Positions 11,576-23,235 of a stretch of 64,000 nt of DNA are shown here, one piece after another. Numbering within the stretch: the first letter of the stretch is position 1; each line of letters starts with the position of its first letter. A model generated the notes under the pieces. It did no database searches and was not told the DNA's origin. It saw only the letters and a list, made by a program, of their open reading frames with translations. The DNA is from Elephas maximus indicus. Lineage: Eukaryota; Chordata; Mammalia; Proboscidea; Elephantidae. Location of the stretch: contig NC_064819.1 of the NCBI RefSeq assembly GCF_024166365.1, positions 116,046,293-116,110,292 on the forward strand. Reading direction: 5' to 3'. The translations under genes were made by a program, and so were the position numbers.

Positions 11576-12383
11576 AGGCCTAAGAAGTAGTTGTTATAGA
11601 AGCAGTCTTTCCAGTCCATTCACTTGAAGAAGGACCCAGTGTCCTTGGGGCATCTATCTGGTGTGGTAAGAAACTGAAACTTTTGATTCTGCTCTACATT
11701 TAAGGCCTATAGGCTGCAATTACTTTAGGGGACTGTCTTAACTGAGCTGTCCTGAGAGCTGAGCCTAGGGTTAAGGCTTGGGGTGAGGTAGTTGATTTAG
11801 ACATTTGATCTCAGGGAGCTGGAGTTTAGGAGAGGGGTTGATATGGGGAAGCAGGGAAATTCAGGGATGCCATTGGATGCATTATTGATTTGGCCATGCC
11901 CAGGCACCACTGGGGCTTAGCCTTGCCCTGAGTTTTGGGGAGCTTTTATGAAATGTGTCTCTTTTGTTGTTCTCCAAGTTTAGGGAAGTACAGTACATCT
12001 TTTCAAGTCACAGGATTAGTAAGTGGCAGAAGATGCCTTTGAATCCAGGGCTGTGTGGCTCTCTATACCCTCCTTCTAAATACCAGGCTATGATGCTTGC
12101 CTATATTCATAAACCACATAATCTCGTGCCTGTTTAAAATCCACCAATCTAGAAGACAGTTAGATGGCAGGGAAGAGCAAAACTTTCACACATTCTTAGT
12201 TATCAAGCATAGATTTGATCTCCAGCGGAATACGTTTTGAAATTGTCATGTGATTATGTATCTTGTATCTTTGATTGTATTATGCATGTATTATGTATCT
12301 TTGATTCTGTGTCCATCATTAGACTGTCACCAGAATTTGAGATGATAACAAATAGATTTGCCTGCCACCGGTAATTCTCTCTC
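11576..12383. other. Unique-looking non-coding DNA
   Basis: No gene recognised. A short internal repeat of ATTATGTATCTTTGATT-like units lies at about 12252-12312. Confidence 0.45.
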
Positions 12384-12539
12384 TACCCATTGTCATCCAT
12401 TTGATTCTGACTCATAGCAATCCTATAGGACGGAGTAGAACTGCCCTATAGGGTGTCCAAAGAACGGCTGATGGATTTCAACTGCCAACCTTTTTGTAGC
12501 TTGCTGTGGCTCTTAACCACTGGGCCACAAGAGCTCTAT
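12384..12539 (-). mobile_element. AfroSINE, antisense, short form
   Basis: Antisense tail CATCCATTTGATTCTGACTC, middle GACGGAGTAGAACTGCCCTA, and head TCTTAACCACTGGGCCACAA followed by GAGCTCT. It lacks the segment that would read antisense to AGAAAGATGTGGCAGTCTGC. Confidence 0.88.
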
Positions 12540-12544
12540 TCTCC

Positions 12545-12591
12545 CGTAAACAAAACAAAACAAAGCAAAACAGGACAAAACAAAACGAGCA
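12545..12591. repeat. (CAAAA)n simple repeat
   Basis: About 45 bp of CAAAA/CAAAG units, probably the expanded A-rich tail of the adjacent antisense AfroSINE at 12592. Confidence 0.85.
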
Positions 12592-12745
12592 AACCTGTTT
12601 GTGCTGAGTCAATTCTGACTCATAGCAAACCCATAGGACCAAGTAGAACTGCCCTGTGGAGTTTCTAGGGAAGGGTTGGTGGATTCAAACTGCCAGCCTT
12701 TTAAGTAATAGTCGTAGCCCTTAACCACTGCACCACCAGGCCCCA
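12592..12745 (-). mobile_element. AfroSINE, antisense, short form
   Basis: Tail GTGCTGAGTCAATTCTGACT, middle AAGTAGAACTGCCCTGTGGA, head CCCTTAACCACTGCACCACC. Separated from the preceding copy only by the CAAAA tract. Confidence 0.88.
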
Positions 12746-13325
12746 CATTCCCCCTCTAGTGACAACAAATGTTGTTACAGTTAAGATCTCTTAAGAAAAG
12801 CATTACATGTTACATATACTGTTATTGCTTTCGTTTGTTTACATAGAAAACAATCAGGGAATCTAATTTTTAGGGAGATATGTGTCGATATAATGATTTA
12901 AGGGTGTATGAGATTATACACCTTGAAAAAATTTTCTTTTATGAGAATGAATAAAAAAAAAATAAAGCCCTCAAAATATTATATTGATTAATCCTAACAT
13001 TAATGATATTTTTGAAATTGTGTAAGTGTGTTTATGGCCCCTTTGTTTATGTTGAGGGCAAGCTTAATCATCTGTGAATGCTGTGTTTTGATGTTAGTGG
13101 GGAAATTGTTTGTCTTTACAACTGCTTAGGACTCGCCTAACCAAAATTACAAAGGAGCAAAGTTTGTCTTTAATGTTTTAAGTCTTTTTTTTTTTTTTTT
13201 TTGGTTCTTGTTTTTCCATTCTCCACATTCTCTGATGCCAAGTACATCTATCAAGAAAGGTTTTGTTAGTCATCATATTTACAGTTTGGTATGGACTTAA
13301 GTAAGTGTATTGCCTCCTTGCCTCA
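12746..13325. other. Non-coding DNA, no feature recognised
   Basis: AT-rich, with an 18-T run at 13185-13202. No gene or repeat call. Confidence 0.4.
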
Positions 13326-13725
13326 TTCATTATGCACCAACAACCCTAATTATCTATAGCACCTTAAACCCAGCATGCTGGCTCTGCCCTTTGCTCTACT
13401 TACGTGCCCCCTCTGTCTGTAAGAGCCTCCTCCCTCTTCTCTTGGTTGTCTCCTGCTCACCTTTTAAGACTCAGCTCAGGGATAACTGCCTGAGGAACTT
13501 ATCCCCGACACTCCCCTCCTTTATAAATAGTTTAGAAGACCCTTTTTGCTGATCCTATAATGCTTGACGTAGGCCTCTATTATACTTATCATATTGTTTT
13601 ACAGCGTTGCTTTTATTACACAGTGTTTGGATTGAGGCAAAGTCTTTGTTTTATTCACATTTGTTGACTTAGCACCTAGTAAGTAGTAGATACTTCATAT
13701 ATGCTTGCTAAATTCAATCTGAACT
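13326..13725 (+). repeat. L2-like LINE 3' fragment
   Basis: Plus-strand sequence follows the order of the L2 3' end: CTCACCTTTTAAGACTCAGC, GCAAAGTCTTTGTTTTATTC, then GCACCTAGTAAGTAGTAGAT and a terminal region near GCTTGCTAAATTCAATCTGA. Strongly diverged. Confidence 0.55.
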
Positions 13726-15400
13726 AAATTTAGTCTTTTGGGGGCAGGAGATCTTTCCTAGCCCCTAAAATAATATAATAAAATGGCTGCTTCTTTCACT
13801 TCACCTGGTGGAATGTCAGTATTTCCATTCTATAACATCTCCCTTTAAGGTTTATTACTTGGTGAAAAGTTAAGCTTGATCTGCATAGTTTCATTTGATT
13901 AAAATAATTTTACAAAATGGTGAGGGGGTAGAATGAGGTTGACATGGAGTAGAAAATGTGTTTCTGGATTTTTAATGACAAAAGAAACCAACTTTCAAAC
14001 CAAAAGCTTATCCATTGGTTTTAGGGACACTGTGTGCCAATTCCGAGTCCTTGCAGGAGCCTTAGAATATTTAAAAAATATGCGTGCTTTATAGATGCTG
14101 GAAGTCCAGAAGGTTGCGACCTTGAACTTCCATACTCCCTGCTCATTTCCCTTCTTGCAATTCCTTCACATATGGGAAGATTACCATATATATGTAATCA
14201 TTTATACTTGAACATTTGAATCTAGTGCTTAGGCATCCTACATAATTCTAAATTTTAAAGACTGCATAAATACATGCTCATGGATATTAAGGGAATTTTC
14301 AATTCCCATTTCATACATAATCATGTCATGCATTCTAAAAGCACAGTGTTGGGGGAAAATCACAAATCAAAGTCATTTATATCTAATGCCATTAGTGAGA
14401 AAACTTTAATATTAAAATGGTAAACATCAATTATAGCTATCAATATGACTGCTTGGTAGAATGAATGAAAAAATTTGGACTCTAGATAGTTTTAATGCAT
14501 GTTTTGTTGCATTTTAATTATTTGGAACTCTATATGTTGAAAAGCTATTCAAACAATTACATGGGTCTACGTATGGTTCACTGTTTTACTTGTACTGCTA
14601 GTGTTGCTGAAGTGTTTCTCAGTCTCTTCTCCTCTGTTATTGCTGCTAATCTACGTTTAAAACTTACTCGATGATTTTATTTTAAAAACTGTTCTTTCCA
14701 GAAGGTTTCCTTGATTGATACTGGCTTGCTCTAATGGTTTCCTTTTTTATTTTTTTCCTCTATTATTCAGCATTTATTTATCTAATTTATCCTGCATATT
14801 TCTCTATGCATATAATATTTTGCCTTTTACAATTTTAGTGTCTTAGGTTTATTCATCAGTGTTAATTAAGTACCCAAATGTGAGCACTTAAAATCAACTG
14901 GTCAGAGACCCCAAATGCATCTGCAAAATCCCTTTATAGCAACATCTAAATTAGTGTTTGATTGAATAACTGGGGATCGTAGCCTACACATCAAAAAAGT
15001 CACTACACTACATTTACTCTCTGAGCGGGGCATGAGGTGTGCATTCATGAAGGGACTGAGTAAGAGAGTAATCCAAAGCTAGGCAAGTGCTGTAGGAGTT
15101 CAAGAGATTTGAAAGGTTATTGTTTACTGAGGTTAATCCAGGAAGGCTCCAAGCTAGATCTTAAGCTAGATGTGAAGTCTGGTAGTTGAATCTGTAAAGG
15201 AGGCCATGGGGACTATTAAAGAGAGAAGGGTAAGTGTAGGCAGATGGGTAAGGGACAAAGGCAAATGACAGGAACAAGACTAGGTTGATTGGCAGGAGCT
15301 GCAAACTCAAATGCCTCTATGAGCCAGGCAGGTAATGTAAAGGAATGTACGGAGCAGGAAAGTAAGACAATTAGAATTATGGGATGTGTGCTGTCCTGGA
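13726..15400. other. Unique-looking non-coding DNA
   Basis: No gene or repeat family recognised. The interval 14700-14870 is very T-rich. Confidence 0.45.
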
Positions 15401-15403
15401 AGG

Positions 15404-15572
15404 TGCTCTGGTGATGCAGTGGTTAAAGTGCTCGGCAGCTAACTGAAAGGTCATTGGTTGGAGCTCACCAGCTGTTCCGTGGAAGAAAGATGTGGCAGTA
15501 TACTTCTATAAAGATTTACATAGCGCTATGAGTTGGAGTCACCTTGATGGCAGTGGGTGTTTTTTTAGTGGT
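15404..15572 (+). mobile_element. AfroSINE with internal deletion
   Basis: Head GATGCAGTGGTTAAAGTGCT, block AAGAAAGATGTGGCAGTATA, then a jump from TATAAAGATTTACATAGCGC straight into CTATGAGTTGGAGTCACC. The CCTTGGAAACCCTATGGGGC and TCTACTCTGTCC segment has been lost. Confidence 0.85.
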
Positions 15573-15689
15573 GCTGACCTGAGGAGCTTGTACACAGCTT
15601 AAAGTTATTCAAATTAAAAAGAAAAAAATAAATAAGCAAACAAGAAACACTGTTCAAGGCAATCAAAATACAAATATAAACGTAATATA

Positions 15690-16190
15690 AAACAAAAAAC
15701 TCCAGGGTTATCTACCAGAGGCATCTATATAGAGAATGCCACTTACTAGCCGTTTGACCCTAGGCCACAAACCGAAACGAAACAAACAAAAAAGCAAAGG
15801 AAAAACCCAGACCATAACCAAACCCACTACTGTTGAGTCTGTTCCAACACAGTGACCCTATAGGACAGAGTAGACTTGCCCTATAGTGTTTCCAAGGCCG
15901 TAAATCTTCGCGGAAGCAGAATACCTCATCTTTCTCTCTTGGAGCAGCTAGTGGGTTCAAACCACTAACCTTTCGGTTAGCAGCCTGGTGCTTTAAATTT
16001 AACCATTGTGCTACCAGGGCCTCTCAATGACCCTAGACAAACTACTTAATTTCTTTGTACTTCAGTTTTCTCATTTGTAAAGTAGGAAAAATAACAATAC
16101 CCACATGATAGGGTAAACAATTAATAAATGAAAGTGCTTAGAAAAGGGCATGGCATGTAGTAATTATTCAATAAGTATTTGTTATTACTG
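15690..16190 (+). repeat. MIR SINE split by an AfroSINE
   Basis: MIR landmarks GAATGCCACTTACTAGCCG before the gap, and CAAACTACTTAATTTCTTTG, CAGTTTTCTCATTTGTAAAG and GAAAGTGCTTAGAAAAGGGC after it. The AfroSINE sits within the TGACCCTAG of the MIR, which is duplicated. Confidence 0.8.
15764..16027 (-). mobile_element. AfroSINE, long form, antisense, in MIR
   Basis: An A-rich tail (15764-15820) precedes antisense tail and body; the head reads GGTGCTTTAAATTTAACCAT, then TGTGCTACCAGGGC. A TGACCCTAG duplication flanks it (15755-15763 and 16028-16036). An open frame here (15760-15960) is a SINE artefact. Confidence 0.9.
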
Positions 16191-16195
16191 TTGTT

Positions 16196-16242
16196 ATATA
16201 TGTATATATATAACATATATATGTATGTTATATATACGCATA
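16196..16242. repeat. (TA)n-rich microsatellite
   Basis: Imperfect TATATG/TATA units directly after the MIR. Confidence 0.8.
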
Positions 16243-16639
16243 TTGGAAACCTGAATTTATAGGGTACAAATAGAAAAAAAAAATTTTTTCTTTTCCTCTC
16301 ACAACTGTTTTAAAACATGATTTGTTAAACCTTCCTTCTTCATACCTTCTCTGTATCTTGAGTAGATCCCTATCCTTTTCCCAGGTAGGTATAATTTTCA
16401 GGTATCAAAAAGTCCATTCCAATCTAAAACTTCAGTCTCATCTGATTCAAACTTCTCCCTGCCTTCCAGTTCAAGGCTGAACCACGATTCTGCAGATCAG
16501 AGATAGTGTTTCATATCCCTGTAGCTTACTCATCCATTCTTCTTCCCCCACTCAGTAAGCTTCTCTGATAGGAAAGGGGCAAATGCCTTTTAATTCACTT
16601 GGTGCTGTTCATAGATTTTCTTGGCTGCTGTGTACCCTT

Positions 16640-16735
16640 GGTCACTTTTGTTTTGTTCGCTGATGTATCCCAAGAGTCTGGAACAGTGCTTCACATAATA
16701 GGCTAGATGTCATGCAGATACAGATAGAGTAGAAC
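16640..16735 (+). repeat. L2-like 3' end, copy 1 of a local pair
   Basis: TTTTGTTTTGTTCGCTGATG, TATCCCAAGAGTCTGGAACA and GTGCTTCACATAATAGGCTA follow the L2 terminus. Nearly the same sequence recurs at 17945-18035, including bases that depart from the L2 consensus. Confidence 0.6.
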
Positions 16736-16945
16736 CTGTGAAAGCTGGCACCTGTGTAAGGTGGGGGCCTGCCAGGGAAGGAAAACAAATATTTCCCCTA
16801 AAGTGAGCTATAGAAAAGTGGTAACAGTGCATCCTGTCAAAGGTGGAAAACTTGGGAGACCCTGAAGAACAAGGCAGTTCTATCGAGTTTCAGCTCTCAC
16901 ATGTTTCCTGAAAAAAATACGTACATTTGAATGACTGACTGAATT

Positions 16946-17000
16946 CATAGTATGAGTTGGAATCGACTCCATGACAATGGGTTTAGTTTTTTTTTGTTGT
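16946..17000 (+). mobile_element. AfroSINE 3' tail fragment
   Basis: GTATGAGTTGGAATCGACTC followed by CATGACAATGGGTTTAG and a T-rich end. Only about 50 bp of SINE is present; the rest was lost by 5' truncation. Confidence 0.8.
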
Positions 17001-17339
17001 TATTAGGTCACCCATTGTTCTAGACTTGACAAGACTAATGCTTTTGTTCTCATATAAGGGGCCAGTGGGTTCTTTGAAAAGTTCCTGTGGGACTCCTTTG
17101 TATGGTGCCATTTCAAGACTGGCCTCCTGCCCTCTGGCTATGTATGTTTACAGTCAACTCATTCTACCAGGGAACCATCTTGGGCAGAGCCCTTTTAAGA
17201 TGATTTAAATCTTTTACCTTCGACAGCATTAAAGATTCTGAATATATCAGGAAATCCTAGCATCTTCACCCCTCAAATATAATTAAAATCTGATCCTTCT
17301 CATCGCCATCACTGCTGTCACTCAGGTCCAAGGAACTGC

Positions 17340-18065
17340 CATCTTTACCTGAGTTGGTGCAATGGTCACCATTTAACTCAATCCGTTTTCAATATAGCTG
17401 TAAGAGTGGTCCTTTTAAAACGTTAGATAATGACCCTCCCCTGCTTGAAAACCTGCAGTGGCTCTCTATTTCATTCAGTAAAAGACAAAGTTCTTACAAT
17501 TCTTGCAAGACACTGCATGATTGGCCTCTTCCCTTGCCCCTCTGACCTCATCTCCTGTTCATATTACCCTTCGTTCCCTCTGATCCACCCCCACGGGCCT
17601 CCTCACTGTTTTTCAATCATAACTAGTAAGTCAACACCTCCTTAGGGCCTTTGCACTATTTCCTCCCCTTGGGGTGGTCTTCTCCGTTGTTATCCATTTG
17701 ACTAACTCTTATTTCGTCTTTAGGCTTTTTCTCAAAGACCATTTTTCTCAGTGAAGACTGCCATCATCATTCCTTTAAAATCCACAGATCCCTGCCACTC
17801 TTGTGATCTTTAAAGCTGCTTTTCTTTTCTGTTTCCCTAAAACTCTTCTCCCTTTTAACATACTATGTAATTTTCCTATTTATTATGTTTATTTTTCTTG
17901 TCTGCTTCTTCCTATAAATACAGTCTCCACAAAGACTGTGGTCTTTGTTTTGTTCACTGACGGATCCTAAGTGTCTGCAATGGTGCTTCACCCATAATAG
18001 ACTAGATGTACAATAGATATAGATGTATATGGATATATTCATATTTTTTTGAATGATTGACTGAG
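17340..18065 (+). repeat. L2 LINE 3' fragment
   Basis: Long ordered match to the L2 3' end: AATGACCCTCCCCTGCTTGA, AACCTGCAGTGGCTCTCTAT, AGACAAAGTTCTTACAATTC, GGCCTCCTCACTGTTTTTCA, AGGGCCTTTGCACTATTTCC, GTGGTCTTTGTTTTGTTCAC, and an end near TTGAATGATTGACTGAG. Open frames inside are decayed. Confidence 0.8.
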
Positions 18066-18319
18066 TTCATAGTCACTTAGATCTCCCATTGTTCTCAACT
18101 TGAATCCTCAAGAGAAATTTCCAAATTCCAGAGAACCTTAAAAGCCTCATTTAATAGCCTGAAACATGTAGTTTTTGAGGTGTTTTTGTAAACGTTGTCT
18201 TGTTTGGTCCTCCATAGAACTTGGTAAAGTGTGTAGGGCTGTTTTCCTTTTCTTTGGTCTCTTTTGCTTTCCCCACTCTTTGTCCTGTCCTTTCGTTTCC
18301 TCTACATGTATTTTTTTGA

Positions 18320-18910
18320 GTGCTCACTCTTTGCCAAGAGTTTTGCAGCAGAGCATGAGATAGGGTTTCAGTACAGGGAATACTGAGGTGGGGGTAAGTA
18401 CTTGCTATGGAGATACATAGGACGTACACACAAGCTGATACTGAGGTATCAGAGAGGCCTTCCTGAAAGTATTATCTACTCTGAAGTAATGTCTAATCTG
18501 AACTGAACCATAAATAGACATTGGCTAAGTGGGCATGGAGGGGCAGCGAGTGTACAGCGATGATTTCTGACAAAGGGGATGTTGTTATTGTTGTTGTTGG
18601 GTGCTGTTGAATTGATTCTGACTCATAGTGACTGATCCTACATGTCAGAGTAGAACTACCCCATAGGGTTTCCTAGGCTGTAATCTTTATAGGAGAAGAT
18701 CGCCAAGTCCTTCCTCCTTCAGAGCTGCTGGGTGGGTTCAAATTGCCAACCTTTTGGTTAGCAGCCCAGTGCCTAACAATTGCATTACTAGGGCTCCTTG
18801 GCAAAGGGGATGGTGGGTGCAAAAGAAAGGAGAACATAGTGGCTAGAAGAGGAAATGTAGGCAGTACAGGAAGAGGAGTAGAGAAAAATAAGGCATGGAA
18901 GATATTTTGA
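18320..18910 (-). repeat. Old LINE (L2-like) fragment, antisense, split by AfroSINE
   Basis: TGAGTGCTCACTCTTTGCCA, GAGGCCTTCCTGAAAGTATT and AGAAGAGGAAATGTAGGCAG follow the antisense order of an L2 3' region. The match is weak in places, so the family call is tentative. Confidence 0.4.
18582..18801 (-). mobile_element. AfroSINE, antisense, with 11-bp TSD
   Basis: TTGTTGTTGGGTGCTGTTG tail, CAGAGTAGAACTACCCCATA middle, and TTTTGGTTAGCAGCCCAGTG head. Flanked by perfect CAAAGGGGATG copies at 18571-18581 and 18802-18812. Confidence 0.93.
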
Positions 18911-18999
18911 AGATAAAAAAATGGAGGCTCATAGAGTTTACCTCTTTTTTGTGTGTGTGCTTGTGGGTAGTACAGCTAGAACCAGGTTCTTCTCTGTCT

Positions 19000-19844
19000 T
19001 TCTCTTGCTTCATTGAGCTCACCACCATGCCATACCTTAGGACCACTCTGCTTCCTCTGTACCAAAACTAATGCCATAGAAGGGCAGGCAGAGTTTGATT
19101 GCATTCATCCCTTCACCTACAGAATCCACAGGAGAAGGGTATTTTTCTGCATTTTGCTCAGCAGTAGCCTTCTGAGGAAATGTTCTACAGATACAGGCTA
19201 TTCAGAGGGGAAAATACTCGGCTGTGTGGACGCGATCCACAGGTCTTTTTTTTTTTTTTAATCTCTCATGGCTTTTTATGTTATTTAACATTTTTGATCA
19301 TTGGATTTTCTTGCTTCATTATACATTTTGTTTTTTAGGGCTCCACCTTGATGAAAACTGTCCTATCTGTAGAAAAAATTTCTGTTCTTGATTGGGTCCC
19401 CGTGGATGGCCTTTCGTGCAGGCAGCTTTGCAGGCGCTGTTCTGCTGGAACTTGGCTTGGAGTGGGGTACCTGGTGACCTTGCTGCGATTCTGTTTCAGA
19501 TCTGCTTTATTCAGTTTCTTCAGCACTACGCCATTGGTTCATTCAAAACCTTTGTTCTCTGTATGATATTCTATATGGTGATTATGTACTTTTTAAAGAG
19601 GTTTAAAATATATGGTAACGACATAATAGTGAATTAATGACATCCTCTAAATTTGTACTCTGCTCCAAGCTGCCTTTAGATACTATAGAAATGCTGTCAT
19701 CGCTATTAATATTTTTCTGCTGATGCAAGGCCGCTAGGTTTTGGGACTAGGTCACAGGCTAGAAGGAGTCTATCCTTCTTCATCAACTTCCTATGAAGCC
19801 TTTCTCTATCACCTAACCACCTAGAGCTGGGTCTACCAAATCGA
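19000..19844. other. Non-coding DNA, no feature recognised
   Basis: Short overlapping open frames on both strands at 19335-19640 share no motif with any family I know. A 13-T run lies at 19247-19259. Confidence 0.4.
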
Positions 19845-20108
19845 CTGCCAGCTCCTGTTTGCTCATTGTTCCTGTGGGTTTGATAGTTTGCTAGAATGAC
19901 TTGCAAAACTCATGGAAGCTATTACCTATACTTACAGTTACCCATTTATTACAGAAAGGATACAAGTAGAGACACATCAGGCAAAGTCTGGGAGATGTCC
20001 TGGCACCAGGGGGCCTCTATTGTCCCCAGGGACATGCCACTTCCTCTTCTGTGCATGGGTATTATCATTGATCCAGGAGGCCCCAAAGAGAGAACTCTAA
20101 GGTCCAGG
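19845..20108 (-). mobile_element. Old LTR-like repeat, antisense, left part
   Basis: TTGCTAGAATGACTTGCAAA, ACTTACAGTTACCCATTTAT and TACAGAAAGGATACAAGTAG resemble a common mammalian antisense ERV LTR. It resumes after the younger LTR at 20109-20643. The exact family is not certain. Confidence 0.45.
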
Positions 20109-20643
20109 TGTTATGGATTGAATTATGTCCCCCAAAAATGTGTGTCAACTTGACTAGGCCGTGATTCCCAGTATTGTGTGATTGTCCACTATTTTGTCAT
20201 CTGATGACATTTTCCTGTTGTAAGTCCTACCTCTGTGATGTTAATGAGGCAGGATTAGAGGCAGTTATGTTAATGAGGCAGGACTCAATCTACAAGATTA
20301 GGTTGTATTTTGAGTCAATCTCTTTTGAGACATAAATGAGAAAAGTGAGCAGAGAGACAGGGAGACCTCATACGGCCAAAAAACAAGAGCGAGGAAAACG
20401 GTGTGTCCTTTGGACCCTGGGTCCCTGTGCTGAGAAGCTCCTAGACCAGAGGAAGATTGATGACAAGGATCTTTCCCCAGAGCTGACAGAGGGAGAAAGC
20501 CTTGCCTTGGAGCTGGTACCCTGTATGCGGACTTCTAGTCTCCTGGACTGTGAGAGAATAAATTTCTCTCTTTACTAAAGCCATCCACTTGTGGTATTTC
20601 TGTTATACCCCAAAACCTATAGCAGCGCTAAATAGCTAAGAGA
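20109..20643 (+). mobile_element. MaLR-like solo LTR, copy 1, with 5-bp TSD
   Basis: This 535-bp element begins TGTTATGGATTGAATTATGT and ends near GCTAAGAGA. A CCAGG duplication flanks it (20104-20108 and 20644-20648). It shares GAGAATAAATTTCTCTCTTT, a candidate polyadenylation region, and CATCCACTTGTGGTATTTCT with copy 2 at 27011-27547. No internal retroviral sequence is attached, so it is a solo LTR. Its general layout resembles MST/MLT1 LTRs; an afrotherian-specific subfamily is possible. An 80-residue frame inside (20336-20578) is not a gene. Confidence 0.8.
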
Positions 20644-20648
20644 CCAGG

Positions 20649-20960
20649 GTTCTCTAGTCATTAGGACCTCAATGAATATGCATAACTTGGGCCTTAATGC
20701 GGAGTTATGACAATCTAATCGGTGAATATACGTGACTTCATTAGCATCCCCCCCTTCCTGAAATTCACCAGATGTGGGGTCTGTGTAGCCGCTACATGCT
20801 TGGCTGTTTTAGAAAACAAAGACATCTTGAATGCCTGGGTAATTTTCAGAAATCAGAGTCAAAGGCCCAAACCAAATTCTTTGTCCCACAGACTGTGCTT
20901 ATTGATGACATTTATGGGCCCGAGTTGCCCCATTCACACTATTACTTACTAGTGAGTTAG
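20649..20960 (-). mobile_element. Old LTR-like repeat, antisense, right part
   Basis: Continues the element interrupted at 20109: TCATTAGGACCTCAATGAAT, ATGCATAACTTGGGCC and ACTTCATTAGCATCC. Family uncertain. Confidence 0.35.
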
Positions 20961-22505
20961 TTAAGTTGGAACAATGCTTATTTATCTCTTGAATACAATC
21001 AATGTAATAATGTGAAGACATTATAGTGCAAACTCTTCTCCAAAAGGACTCCTATTGGCTGTCAAGACCACTTTGGAAAACTGGAAGACTGGGGAAACCT
21101 CAAGGAATTCTACTTTTTGAGACATTAGAGATAGGGCTGGAAGGAGTCCAAAGTTTTTACTAGTGAATATTGATGGAGAAAATTTCTTGTTAAATCTTTA
21201 AAGCCTATTAAGCCCGTGTCGACTTCTCATTCTTGTGCTCCATGCCTCCCCCCTCATTTTTTTCTTTTTTAAAAGACTCTCATCCTAATTAGCTTTTGAG
21301 TCCATAGACACTCTGGTTATGACAGTTAGGGGAAGTTTCACAGACACTCTGGCTATGACCCTTTCAGAGAAGTAAGGCACTGAGGCAATTATCTGACTCT
21401 GAATGGACGTTCTGGGACTTTAAATATCGTTGGGTCTAGGGACTATTCATAGAAAAGTAGCCTCCCAAAATGAGGCTGTTCATGGAAATGTAGCCTCCCA
21501 ATCTTCCTAATTTCATCTATGTGATTTTTCTTGCTTGTTACTATCCTTCTACCTATCCTCATTCTATCCATACTTAAGTTCAAGTCCAACTACTTCCATG
21601 AAACCTTCTCAGAAGCCCCAGCCCTTGTCCATTTCTCTCTTTCTTTGGTTTTGTAGCACTTGACATTATGTATCCCTCAATGTAATATTTAATTATATGC
21701 TGTCTGTTAGTATTTGCTGATGCTTAAAGTAATTTGATCTTGTCTCCATAATTGGAATGTACGTTTCTAGGGGACAGTGATCAGAAGGGTAGGAACCATC
21801 GAATGTTTACATTTCCTTGGTAATTCCTCCATACAGGGGCACAGAGTACAATCTTTAAAAACATTTTTAGTACATTAATCATTATAGAGTCTCAAACCAG
21901 ATATTAAATAAAAACATGCCCTACATCATTCAGGATGACTCTTTTAATCTTCATATTTGTTTGAAAATTGATCTACTCTTTCAGCCACCAGAATCTTTTA
22001 GACCTAGGGAGTTTAAGTCTATAGAATACACATTTTTTGGAGCTTAATATAATTATTCCTTAAATACTGGATAAATTGAATGATTAAATATTGGATAACT
22101 ATTCATTAAATATTAGATACATTGAATCTGAAGAATCATTAGTTTCATTTTTGGAAAGAAATGATGGGGAAATAGTTACAAAATGTAGAAGAAAAAGGAG
22201 GTTGATGAAAATTATGCCTGAACCATTCTGATATTTGTAAGTGTAGGGTAAATACTGTGGAAATTTCACGTATTAAATATGTTCATAGTACAAATAAAAT
22301 AAATTAAGTATATTTACTTGCCAACTACCTAGAGATTTATAAACTAGGACAAGCTTCAGAACCTCGTCTGTAAAATAGAACTAACAGCTTTCTTAAAAGG
22401 TTATTCTAGACAAGTTCTTGTGACCCATTTTGACTCTAAAATTTTGGATTTTCTGATTTTTTTTTTGAATGTTCTTCTCTGCCTTGAGTAGACAAAACTC
22501 ATTTA
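20961..22505. other. Mostly unique DNA with small internal repeats
   Basis: Contains a doubled AGACACTCTGGTTATGAC-type motif (21306-21360), a doubled TAGCCTCCCAA motif (21458-21505), a weak L2-like stretch (21570-21790) and three tandem units of about 24 bp, each starting TTAAATA (22060-22131). No gene recognised. Confidence 0.4.
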
Positions 22506-22511
22506 TGGATA

Positions 22512-22545
22512 CTTGTATGTGTGTGTGTATGTGTGTGGGGGGAGG
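22512..22545. repeat. (GT)n microsatellite
   Basis: GTATGTGTGTGTGTATGTGTGTGGGG-like tract. Confidence 0.8.
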
Positions 22546-22853
22546 AGGGATAATGCCTTCCTGCTAAGATCTTCTTTCCTAAAGGAAGATCGTATAACAA
22601 AAGTATAGCCCTCCAAGGAAGCTATGGAAATACTAACAGATTTAGCAGCCAGAATAAATTCTAGGGGTTTCACCTTGGAGTTCAGATGAAGACATTGGAA
22701 ACCTGGGGCAACTCTGAGAGAGACTGTATTACTAAAGGAATTTGCATAGAATATAAAGTATTGCAAAGTAGCATCTTTCTGTGCAGAGGATTGTTATTGA
22801 TGATATAGTGAGGTGTATTCAACAGTGGGTGTGTCAGTGGGGAGCAGGGGTGG

Positions 22854-23235
22854 ATTATCCAATAGAAGGTAAACATGGTGCTTACATTGCTTACCAGGTG
22901 ATTTGTAGTGAACAATTTCACATTTTTTCATCACACCAAAGACTGCTTCTAGATATGGCTGGTATCTGTCTCTCTCTCAACTTCACAACACCTTCCTGCA
23001 GAATCAAAACCTCTTTGCAAATTTACAATCCCTGACAAGGGCAGATGACCCTCTAAGCAAGGTAAGCATGGGCTTACTTGTGCTTACTTATTAATCTGTA
23101 GTGAACAATTTCAAATGAGTTTCACCACATCTGTTCACTGCAGATGATCTGATAAGCAAGGTAAGCATAGTGCTAACCTTGCCTATTGGATAGTTCACTC
23201 CTGCTGGGGAATGTTCTTTGAGATCTGTAGTGAGA
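22854..23235. repeat. Three diverged units with a splice-donor-like hairpin motif
   Basis: Three related units start near 22854, 23043 and 23142. They share AAGCAAGGTAAGCATGG and GTGCTTAC-type arms, and units 1 and 2 also share CTGTAGTGAACAATTTCA (unit 1: TTTGTAGTGAACAATTTC) and a TTTCACCACA end. In unit 3, GCAAGGTAAGC (23156-23166) and GCTAACCTTGC (23172-23182) form a near-perfect stem with a 5-nt loop. Open frames here are chance. It may be a known ancient dispersed repeat that I cannot name. Confidence 0.6.
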
